NCBI GenBank assembly: GCA_045130475.1
Contig: JBGUPU010000041.1
Coordinates: forward strand, 13,213 to 77,212
Source: CAG-791 sp045130475
GTDB taxonomy: Bacteria > Bacillota > Clostridia > Lachnospirales > Lachnospiraceae
Length of the DNA stretch: 64,000 bases
Direction of reading: 5' to 3'
A program made the translations under genes and the position numbers. Shown piece after piece: positions 57,187 through 64,000 of this stretch. The notes beneath the pieces are model-generated. The model worked only from the letters and a program-made list of their open reading frames with translations, was not told the origin of the DNA and did no database searches. The number at the start of each line of letters is the position of its first letter. Positions within the stretch are counted from its first letter, which is position 1.

Positions 57187-60100
57187 ATGTTGTTCATGAA
57201 ACGGGAAGGGCGAGATATGATCGAGTATGAAAAAAGGATATATAAGTCCGGAACCGGCAGAGTGAACTCTGTGCAATGCAGAACGGCAGACAGACGAAAA
57301 TGGTTTCTGATCGCAGTTTTTTTCCTGGCAGTGCTTGTGCTGACAGCCGGTTTTGGCTGTATGCGGGCTTATGCGGGCACTTCGAAAAAAAAGACAAAGA
57401 CCGTTGTGATCACGGCGGATACGGATGATCAGTTTGCGGCAGAGTCCGCAAAGCTTGCAAAAAAAAGCCGCGGCATGCTGGAGCACAGCACAGGAAAGGC
57501 AAAGAAATATTCCTCAGGACGTCTGATCGTCTGCCTTGAAGACGGAAAGTCGGTGGACTTCTCCAAATATAAGGCGACAACCGTCATCAACAGCAGCTTC
57601 GGCGTGTCTCTCGTTCAGTTCTCTTCAAGAAGCGCGGCAAAGAAGGCAGCCGGGAAAATCGCAGCTCTTCCTGCTGTCTCTTACGTGGAGCCGGATGATT
57701 GTTCGGTGAATATAGACGATACAAAAGTCGGTCATATCTCGCTGGAAGGCAGTACACCGCAAGGCGGTTCCGATGATTCACAAAACACCAAGCCCGAGAT
57801 CACCGCGATCGAAGAGGACAGCTCTCCAAAACATAATGTGGGGCTTACAGGGGATCTGGTGTATCAGGATACTGTGAAAACCGAGGCTGCCGCTGTCTCA
57901 TCGAATGCCATGTCCTGGGGTGCGTCTTATATCCAGGCGGATAAGTATGCCGCTTTTGTCAAATCACACACCAAGAGAACGATCAAAGTCGCTGTTATTG
58001 ACAGCGGTGTGTCCTACCATAATAAACTGAAGGGCAGGATCCTTACCGGTAAGGACTATGTGGACAATGACAGCAATCCTTCTGATAAAAACGGCCACGG
58101 GACCCATGTGGCCGGCGTTATCGTGGACTGCACGCCGGGGATCAATGTCAAGATCCTTCCGGTACGAGTCATCAATGCGTCCGGAAACGGAAATCCTTCC
58201 TCCGTCGGAAACGGGATCCGTTATGCAGTGAACAAGGGGGCAAAGGTCATCAATCTGAGCCTGGGCGCCTATCAGCACTATAAATATATTGAGAGCTGCA
58301 TCAATTACGCGAATAAAAAGGGTGCTACCGTGGTTGTGGCAGCAGGAAATGAATGCAGCAACACCAAGTATGTCTGCCCCGCGCACATGTCTGCTCCCAT
58401 TGTCGTCGGTGCGATCAATGCAAACGGAAAAAGAGCAAGTTTCTCAAACTATGGCTCTTCACTGGATATCTCAGCGCCCGGAGTCAACATCAGAAGCTGC
58501 TGGCTCCATGGGAAATATGCGACGGCCAGCGGTACCTCCATGGCAGTACCCCACATTTCGGCTGCGGCGGCAATGTACAGGCTCATGAATCCCTCTGCCA
58601 AGGCCTCCAGGATACAGAATCTCGTCAGATCTTATGCAAAGGATCTCGGTGGCAAAGGAACGGATAAATATTACGGCCGCGGTGTTCCGCGCATGGCGGG
58701 CGCCATCACTCCCAGCAAGGTTACCCTTCCTAAAAAAGCCTTGTCAATTCAGGTCAAAAGTTCCGTGACTCTGAAGGCAGCGATCACACCATCCTATGCA
58801 GGCAAGAAAAAGCTCACATGGACATCGAGCAACAAAAAAGTTGCTACGGTTTCCGGCGGCAAGATCACAGCCAGGAAGAAAGGGACAACTGTAATTACAG
58901 TAAAGACAGTAAATGGGAAAAAAGCCACCTGTAAAGTAACTGTGACTGCAGCTGCCGTGAAGACAGCCAGTGTCAAAACGACGCAGACTGCCGCAAATAA
59001 AACAGCCGCTGCCAATCCTGCCCCGGTTGAGAGTGCTCCTTTGAAATCTGCCCGCGTAGAGGAATCTGCCCGCGCTTCAGCCGCCCCGGAAGAAGTGAAG
59101 ATCTATATTTATCCTTCCGATCGGGCCGGCAATACCCCGGTTCAGGACGGCAGTATTGTTGCAGGTTCACGCCTTGCGCTTGACGCGGAGATCGTCCCCG
59201 CCCAGGGGGAGCTGGCTTCGCTGAAATGGAGCAGCAGCGATCCCGAGACAGCTTCGGTGGATGAAAACGGCATTGTGACAGCTGTCTCAGCCGGTGAAGC
59301 ACAGATTACGGCAGTTCTCTCCTCCGGGGATAGCGGGGAGAGCAGCCCTCCTTCTTCGACCTATACGGTGAACGTTGTCAAGCCCGCTGTTCTGACACGT
59401 AATGCCTCCTACAGCGCAGATGAAGACAGGGAAGTGAACCTTGAAGCCGTTCTGCGCGTTCCGGCTTCTCTGAGTGAGAGGGTCACAGAAGAGGCGGACA
59501 GGATCAATCCACGACAGGACTATGTCCTTGCGGTCCTGACTAAAGAAGACAAAGACCTCACCCTTTTGGGCGCTGTGAATCTCGGCGGAGACGACAGCGG
59601 TTCGATTCACCTGCATGATCCCGACGGCAAAAAGGAGCGAACGGATCTTAAGGAGATCCGGGAAGCAGCAGAGGATACCCTGGCGGATTTATCTTCCGGA
59701 AAAGGGGCTTTTGAAACAGGCATCCTTTATCTGCGCTCAATGAGTCCGGACGGCTGCAAGGCGGATGTGAGTCTCACAGCAAATATTGATGCCCTGCGGG
59801 CCGCTTCCGGTCAAGGTCACACGGAGAGTGAAATGAAGACAGACTGCGTTCTTGCAGTCTATACCGATGCAGCGTTTGAAGAAAGGGAAGCTGCTGCGGA
59901 GAAAAAGGATGCAGAAACAGTCCGGCAGATCGATGAGGAAGCCGTCTGCAAATGCAGTTTCGACCTCTCCTATACCCTTCCAGAGAAGGAAGAGGAAGAG
60001 CCTGCCGCTTCCCCGGGCAGTATCGGAAATCCTGAACAGCCGCGGGACGGATCCGGGACAGAAAGCAGCAGTGACAAGGCTGAACCTGTAAAATCCCCGG

Positions 60101-60417
60101 AGGATAATCCTGACCGGAGTACAGATTCCTATGAAGAGGACAGTTCTCAGGCCGGTGAAGATACAGCTTCAGAGAAGATTCCGGATGTGCCTGAAGAAAC
60201 TGCTCCGGCTGTCGAGCAAGAGGAGACAGAAGAGGGCGGTAGTGCCGATACGGAAAATGAAGCTGCAGTATCGGAGGATAAATCCGGCGAAGAAGAGAGC
60301 CATCCTGCAGCAGAGAGCGGAGAGCGGTCTGTTCAGGAGGAAACCAAAACAGATCCTGTCAACGACGCTGCCGGCAGTCAGGAGCAGGAGCCTTCTGCAG
60401 CAGCAGAAACAGAGTAG
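57187..60417 (+). CDS. Secreted S8 subtilisin-like protease with Big_2 domains
   Basis: 1076 residues. A signal segment (about 38-60; WFLIAVFFLAVLVLTAGFGCMRAYA), an I9-type propeptide (about 95-175, ending YVEPDD), and a subtilase domain with Asp272 (VAVIDSGVS), His304 (NGHGTHVAG) and Ser451 (SGTSMAVPH). Two Big_2/Ig-like domains follow (about 515-585, KKLTWTSSNKKVATVSGGKITARKKG; about 635-735, SLKWSSSDPETASVDENGIVTAV). A beta-rich region and a long acidic Glu/Ser/Pro tail (about 935-1076) follow; no LPXTG or membrane anchor is seen, so it is secreted or held by the tail. GAGAAGGG precedes ATG 57187. Substrate unknown. Confidence 0.92.
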   Translation: MLFMKREGRDMIEYEKRIYKSGTGRVNSVQCRTADRRKWFLIAVFFLAVLVLTAGFGCMRAYAGTSKKKTKTVVITADTDDQFAAESAKLAKKSRGMLEHSTGKAKKYSSGRLIVCLEDGKSVDFSKYKATTVINSSFGVSLVQFSSRSAAKKAAGKIAALPAVSYVEPDDCSVNIDDTKVGHISLEGSTPQGGSDDSQNTKPEITAIEEDSSPKHNVGLTGDLVYQDTVKTEAAAVSSNAMSWGASYIQADKYAAFVKSHTKRTIKVAVIDSGVSYHNKLKGRILTGKDYVDNDSNPSDKNGHGTHVAGVIVDCTPGINVKILPVRVINASGNGNPSSVGNGIRYAVNKGAKVINLSLGAYQHYKYIESCINYANKKGATVVVAAGNECSNTKYVCPAHMSAPIVVGAINANGKRASFSNYGSSLDISAPGVNIRSCWLHGKYATASGTSMAVPHISAAAAMYRLMNPSAKASRIQNLVRSYAKDLGGKGTDKYYGRGVPRMAGAITPSKVTLPKKALSIQVKSSVTLKAAITPSYAGKKKLTWTSSNKKVATVSGGKITARKKGTTVITVKTVNGKKATCKVTVTAAAVKTASVKTTQTAANKTAAANPAPVESAPLKSARVEESARASAAPEEVKIYIYPSDRAGNTPVQDGSIVAGSRLALDAEIVPAQGELASLKWSSSDPETASVDENGIVTAVSAGEAQITAVLSSGDSGESSPPSSTYTVNVVKPAVLTRNASYSADEDREVNLEAVLRVPASLSERVTEEADRINPRQDYVLAVLTKEDKDLTLLGAVNLGGDDSGSIHLHDPDGKKERTDLKEIREAAEDTLADLSSGKGAFETGILYLRSMSPDGCKADVSLTANIDALRAASGQGHTESEMKTDCVLAVYTDAAFEEREAAAEKKDAETVRQIDEEAVCKCSFDLSYTLPEKEEEEPAASPGSIGNPEQPRDGSGTESSSDKAEPVKSPEDNPDRSTDSYEEDSSQAGEDTASEKIPDVPEETAPAVEQEETEEGGSADTENEAAVSEDKSGEEESHPAAESGERSVQEETKTDPVNDAAGSQEQEPSAAAETE

Positions 60418-60426
60418 TCTGACATG

Positions 60427-60460
60427 AAAAACAGGCATCCCCTCGGGATGCCTGTTTTTT
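60427..60460. terminator. Bidirectional terminator
   Basis: AAAAACAGGCATCCC pairs with GGGATGCCTGTTTTTT; A and T tails serve both the subtilase and the convergent DUF975 gene. Confidence 0.92.
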
Positions 60461-60492
60461 AAGATATTTATTTTTGCAATATATATCTGTAT

Positions 60493-61218
60493 TTATTCGG
60501 ATGCCTTTGCCGTATTCATCATATCTTTATAAAAGGCGGCGACACAGGCGTATTGGCAGCAGGAAGTCCATATATTGGCGATGCCGAAGGAAAAGATTCC
60601 CAGCAGATGCAGGGGCACAAGTCGAATGTACAGTTTCAGCAGCCGGATCCTGTTCCCATTCATCATAGTGCGTGCGGCATGCAGGATCCTCTCTGCACTC
60701 ATGTCGGGAAAATCAAGCAGCAGGAAGTTGGCCATGGAGAAGGTGAGAGACCAGTACATATAACCTGCCAGGCAGAACAAAGCCAATCCGGCGGCCGCCG
60801 GCAGAAGATTTGAAAGAGTCTGCGGGGGAACCAGAGCCAGAAAGAGCTGTATAGGCATCAGACAGATAAATTCACCGACAGTGATGTAAAAACGGACACG
60901 GATGCAGGTGTCCTGATTTTCAAAAAAGCAAGTCAAAAGACCGCGTGGGGATGCGGGCTGGCCATACAGCAGATTCAGGAAAATCGAAGAGAGTCCGATT
61001 CCGAACAAACTGATCAGCAGTGTTGAGACAAAACGGGAAGCCAGACTGATCAGCAGATTCAGGTAAACATTGGAAAGGTTGAAAGAAGAGGAGAATTGCG
61101 CCAGAAAAACTGTGAGGGCCAGAAAAAGCAGCATGCTCCATACTGCTGCGCTGAGATGTCCGAGCAGCGCCCTTCTCGCATCCGCAAAAAGCTCTGCATT
61201 TGATCTGTGATATTTCAT
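60493..61218 (-). CDS. DUF975-like membrane protein
   Basis: 241 residues with about five membrane segments (LSAAVWSMLLFLALTVFLAQF, VYLNLLISLASRFVSTLLISLFGIGLSSIFL, FYITVGEFICLMPIQLFLALV, AAGLALFCLAGYMYWSLTFSMANFLLL). A DMSAERILHAARTMMNGNRIRLLKLYIRLVPLHLL segment resembles the DUF975 signature. ATG 61218 is chosen for AGGAG at 8 bases; a GTG at 61227 also lies in frame. Function unknown. Confidence 0.7.
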   Translation of the reverse strand: MKYHRSNAELFADARRALLGHLSAAVWSMLLFLALTVFLAQFSSSFNLSNVYLNLLISLASRFVSTLLISLFGIGLSSIFLNLLYGQPASPRGLLTCFFENQDTCIRVRFYITVGEFICLMPIQLFLALVPPQTLSNLLPAAAGLALFCLAGYMYWSLTFSMANFLLLDFPDMSAERILHAARTMMNGNRIRLLKLYIRLVPLHLLGIFSFGIANIWTSCCQYACVAAFYKDMMNTAKASE

Positions 61219-61327
61219 TTGGATCACTCCTGGTATTTTGTTACATTTCTGCAGTCATGGCTGCAGACTGCAGGGAGACCGGGGGCTGCGCCGGCTCTTC
61301 CTGCGGATTTATTCTTTTGAAATGGCT

Positions 61328-61720
61328 TTACCGGAACAAAGGGATGACTGACAGCTGCGGCAGCAGTTCATCCAGCGTGATGCCGTATTGCCGGTAGAGC
61401 ATGTCGCTCAGCTGCTGGCGGCCTGCGGGATCCGCGAGCATCTCTTTTAATGTGCTCAAAGTGATCACAAGGAATACTGCGTTGATGATGATCGCGGCTG
61501 CTCCCAGGATTGCCGCGACCAGGCCACGCCTGGAGAAACGCAGATTCCTTCCCTTTGACAGGACGGCGAAGATGATCGCCATTGACCCCAGCAGAAAGGG
61601 CGCTGCGACAGGCGAGATAAAAGTGCAGAAGATACCTGCCACGCCCATGAAAAAGGCGAGCTTTTCCAGACGATTCATATAATACACTTCAAAGCTGATG
61701 GATTTTGAATTCGGATTCAT
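61328..61720 (-). CDS. Small DUF4190-like membrane protein
   Basis: 130 residues with two or three membrane segments (LAFFMGVAGIFCTFISPVAAPFLLGSMAIIFAVLSKG and GLVAAILGAAAIIINAVFLVITLSTL), typical of DUF4190-like proteins, followed by a short soluble tail (DPAGRQQLSDMLYRQYGI). GAGGTGAG precedes the ATG. Located 110 bases from the DUF975-like gene; the two may be one unit. Function unknown. Confidence 0.7.
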   Translation of the reverse strand: MNPNSKSISFEVYYMNRLEKLAFFMGVAGIFCTFISPVAAPFLLGSMAIIFAVLSKGRNLRFSRRGLVAAILGAAAIIINAVFLVITLSTLKEMLADPAGRQQLSDMLYRQYGITLDELLPQLSVIPLFR

Positions 61721-61984
61721 ATCTCACCTCGAAAATCAAGCAGTATCATGATCTGTCTGCTGAAACAAATAAGTCTGCTCCTGATAATCTAATAATAAAG
61801 TACATCTTTTGTTTTCGCAACGGAAAGAACAGCGGCGCCGGTAAGCAGGAGGCAGCCAGCCTGCACGCCGAAAAGGGAAGGAGGAGAAGTTAATGACTGA
61901 AGATAAAGGAGTAAGAAAAGCCGATGTCTGAATATTTCATGAAAGAACGGTCAAAAAGGCAGGTTTCTTTGTCGGTTTTTTCTG
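61721..61984. other. Divergent intergenic region before metK
   Basis: About 260 bases without a convincing gene or promoter for the minus strand. The metK promoter and riboswitch follow and are listed separately. Confidence 0.5.
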
Positions 61985-62013
61985 TTGACAGGCACATGCC
62001 CATGCTCTATTAT
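61985..62013 (+). promoter_or_regulatory. metK promoter
   Basis: Consensus TTGACA (61985-61990), 17 bases, TATTAT (62008-62013). The riboswitch aptamer begins about 85 bases downstream. Confidence 0.85.
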
Positions 62014-62096
62014 ACTAATACTCGTTTCTGTATAGGACAAAACGTGGCGTGAAGCCGTAAAAAAGACGGATTTCCGCCCGGAATTTCATATTGTTT

Positions 62097-62271
62097 TTCT
62101 CTTATTCAGAGTGGTGGAGGTACATAGGACCTGTGAAGCCACGGCAACCCCTGCGACAGACGCTGGATACTGCGCTGCCAAGGAAGGTGCCTCCCTGAGC
62201 GAGAACCGTAAACGGTGTTTCGAACAATAAGGGTATGTTGTATTTCCACATGCCCGCCATGTGGTTTTTTT
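62097..62271 (+). promoter_or_regulatory. SAM-I (S-box) riboswitch
   Basis: CTCTTATTCAGAG-GTGGAGG, then CCTGTGAAGCCACGGCAACC, then AAGGTGCC, and the closing AATAAGGG are the diagnostic S-box blocks; P1 forms from CTTATT with AATAAG (near 62227). The expression platform is the terminator CCACATG / CATGTGG (62246-62264) followed by seven Ts. High SAM should end transcription before metK. Confidence 0.96.
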
Positions 62272-62365
62272 ATGCCGGAAATGATTTCGGAAGAGCAATT
62301 TGCCCGACGGGCATCATTTCCCGGAAGAGTATTTTACTTGAGGATTTACAGAAGGAAAGGTGAAT

Positions 62366-63544
62366 ATGGACAAGTATATTTTTACATCGGAATCTGTTAC
62401 TGAGGGACATCCCGACAAAGTGTGCGACGCAATTTCCGATTCTATTCTTGATGCCTGCCTGGAACAGGATCCCATGAGCCGTGTTGCCTGCGAGACGATG
62501 GCCTCTACCGGCTTTGTTGTGGTCTGCGGCGAGATCACGACCAATGCAGTCGTCAACTATCAGGAGGTGGTGCGCAAGGCCATCCGCGAAATCGGATATA
62601 CCAGCTCGGATATCGGGTTCGATGCCGATACCTGTGCAGTTATGGTCGCGCTTGACAAACAGTCCCCCGACATCGCGATGGGTGTCAACAATGCTCTGGA
62701 AAAGCGCTTCGAATCCGATATGGAGACCGGCGCAGGCGATCAGGGCATGATGTTCGGCTATGCCTCCAATGAGACGGAGGAGTATCTGCCCATGCCCATC
62801 TCCCTGGCCCATGCGCTGACCCGCAGACTTGCCAAAGTCCGCAAAGACAGGATCCTGCCTTATCTGCGTCCCGACGGCAAGGCACAGGTGTCCGTTGAGT
62901 ACGACGAAAACGGAAAGGCTTTCCGCGTGGAGGCGGTCGTCCTCTCCACCCAGCACGACCCTCATATCACACAGGAACGCATTCACGAGGACATGAGGAA
63001 ATTTGTCATTGATCCTGTGATCCCTGCCGGCATGGCCGACGAGAAGACAAAGTATTACATCAATCCGACCGGCCGTTTTGTTGTCGGCGGCCCCAACGGT
63101 GATGCAGGTCTGACAGGACGCAAGATCATTGTCGACACCTACGGCGGATATGCCCGTCACGGCGGCGGTGCTTTCTCCGGCAAGGACTGCACCAAGGTCG
63201 ACCGCAGTGCTGCCTACGCGGCGCGCTACGTCGCCAAGAACCTCGTTGCTGCCGGTTTTGCGGACAAAATGGAGATCGAGCTCGCATATGCCATCGGTGT
63301 TGCACGCCCTATGTCCATTATGGTTGACACCTTCGGAACAGGCAGGATCTCCGATGAGAAAATCGTCAGGATCATCGAACAGGAATTTGATCTCCGCCCG
63401 GACGGTATCATCAAGATGCTCGACCTGCGCAGACCGATCTATCGCCAGACATCAGCCTATGGACATTTCGGCCGTCTGGACCTCGACCTTCCCTGGGAGA
63501 GACTTGACCGCGTCGAGAGCCTCCGCGCTCTTCTTGAAAAGTGA
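62366..63544 (+). CDS. metK: S-adenosylmethionine synthetase
   Basis: 392 residues, cytosolic. It makes SAM from methionine and ATP. Signature motifs: FTSESVTEGHPDKVCDAISDSILDA, GAGDQGMMFGYA, and GGGAFSGKDCTKVDRSAAYAARYVAKN, with conserved lysine and aspartate residues of the ATP and Mg2+ sites. Length is normal. AAGGAAAGG precedes ATG 62366; a GTG at 62360 is in frame. Expression is controlled by the S-box riboswitch above it. Followed by a terminator. Confidence 0.97.
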   Translation: MDKYIFTSESVTEGHPDKVCDAISDSILDACLEQDPMSRVACETMASTGFVVVCGEITTNAVVNYQEVVRKAIREIGYTSSDIGFDADTCAVMVALDKQSPDIAMGVNNALEKRFESDMETGAGDQGMMFGYASNETEEYLPMPISLAHALTRRLAKVRKDRILPYLRPDGKAQVSVEYDENGKAFRVEAVVLSTQHDPHITQERIHEDMRKFVIDPVIPAGMADEKTKYYINPTGRFVVGGPNGDAGLTGRKIIVDTYGGYARHGGGAFSGKDCTKVDRSAAYAARYVAKNLVAAGFADKMEIELAYAIGVARPMSIMVDTFGTGRISDEKIVRIIEQEFDLRPDGIIKMLDLRRPIYRQTSAYGHFGRLDLDLPWERLDRVESLRALLEK

Positions 63545-63837
63545 TCATTTCATAAAAAGTGATCCTCTCTTGAAAAGTGACTGTCCAGAGTAATGGCTAT
63601 ACTGCAGATCCAACGGGACAGACATCCGGCGGGTGCCTGTCCCGTTTCTCTATTGCTGTGAATCCGTACTCTATTTTGTTCTTAATCCGCATACCTTATT
63701 GTTATGACCCGCACCCTTTTTCAGACCGCGCCGATCCGGTTTCAAGGCGTTTTCAGACAGAGCAGCAGTCCGAAAAACTAACTATAAAACGATATAAAAT
63801 TAACGCAAATAAAAATGGAAAATTTCTTGAAAAATCA
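63545..63837. other. Gap between metK and tRNA-Ser
   Basis: About 300 bases. A terminator is at 63612-63650; otherwise AT-rich with no gene or known RNA. Confidence 0.5.
63612..63650 (+). terminator. Terminator after metK
   Basis: AACGGGACAG (63612-63621) pairs with CTGTCCCGTT (63637-63646), followed by TCTC. Confidence 0.8.
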
Positions 63838-63866
63838 TTGACACGGACAAACCTTTTTGCTAATAT
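63838..63866 (+). promoter_or_regulatory. tRNA-Ser promoter
   Basis: TTGACA (63838-63843), 17 bases, TAATAT (63861-63866), 54 bases upstream of the tRNA. Confidence 0.85.
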
Positions 63867-63919
63867 ATCATTTGTTCGCGCGAGACACCAACTTGTCTCG
63901 TGAGAGTAAAAACCGATAC

Positions 63920-64000
63920 GGAGAGGTATCGAAGCGGTCATAACGAGGCGGTCTTGAAAACCGTTTGTCCTAACGGGCACATGGGTTCGAATCCCATCCT
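63920..64000 (+). tRNA. tRNA-Ser(UGA), cut at the window edge
   Basis: GGAGAGG acceptor strand, D-arm with a GAAGCGGTCATAACG loop, anticodon stem-loop CGGTCTTGAAAACCG with anticodon TGA, a long variable arm TTTGTCCTAACGGGCACA and T-arm TGGGTTCGAATCCCA. The long variable arm confirms a serine-type (class II) tRNA. The acceptor 3' strand runs past base 64000. Confidence 0.95.

Overview
The window looks like chromosomal DNA of an anaerobic Gram-positive Clostridia bacterium, most likely in or near the Lachnospiraceae. Evidence: a SCIFF peptide with its radical-SAM maturase; a class III (oxygen-sensitive) ribonucleotide reductase pair; an S-box (SAM-I) riboswitch in front of metK; an LCP cell-wall ligase; a lipoprotein with a lipobox; strong Shine-Dalgarno sites; and several small protein families I associate with Lachnospiraceae. 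No phage, transposase or CRISPR array was seen. The left edge cuts an AraC-type regulator and the right edge cuts a tRNA-Ser(UGA).

Layout. 1-5.4 kb: AraC regulator, small ORFs, a Gfo/Idh/MocA oxidoreductase, a 7-TM protein, then an overlapping run of esterase, Nif11-like small protein and CapA-like protein. 5.5-9.3 kb (minus): Cthe_2159-type beta-helix protein, DUF4956 membrane protein and VTC/polyphosphate-polymerase-like protein. 9.6-13.4 kb: HD phosphohydrolase, zinc-ribbon/transglutaminase membrane protein, a CaCA antiporter behind a yybP-ykoY (Mn2+) riboswitch, and a PCC/DUF296 protein. 13.7-24.8 kb: GH114-like lipoprotein, class II aldolase, DUF4230 protein with a membrane partner, a DACNV (DisA-like) protein with a cytidylate-kinase-like protein, LarA-family racemase, XRE regulator, two small proteins, MutT and rhomboid. 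24.8-31.8 kb: C39 peptidase (minus), a YunG-HAD fusion, NrdG, NrdD carrying a C-terminal glutaredoxin-like domain behind tandem NrdR-type boxes, and MgtC (minus).

31.8-44 kb holds the most unusual block. A minus-strand protein of unknown function is followed by a plus-strand run of LutC-like, fused LutB/LutA-like, MenA-like prenyltransferase, MenG/UbiE-like methyltransferase, FixC-like flavoprotein, FixX-like ferredoxin and two tandem ArsA/Get3d-like ATPases with alpha-crystallin-type C-termini. A convergent sodium:solute symporter closes it. This suggests a quinone-linked redox module, possibly fed by a salvaged naphthoquinone precursor because no menaquinone head-group genes are in the window.

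44.5-64 kb is mostly envelope and housekeeping: LCP ligase, Hpt protein, MscL with a zinc-ribbon tail, Orn/Lys/Arg-decarboxylase-like enzyme, SCIFF and its maturase, YlmH-like S4 protein, UDP-sugar pyrophosphorylase, HtrA protease, a ClpX homologue with a long insert, a large subtilase with Big_2 domains, two small membrane proteins (minus), SAM riboswitch-metK, and tRNA-Ser.

All calls come from reading sequence and motifs; no database search was run. Family names therefore rest on recognised motifs, lengths and context. Start codons were chosen by ribosome-binding-site position and differ from the longest open frame in many genes.
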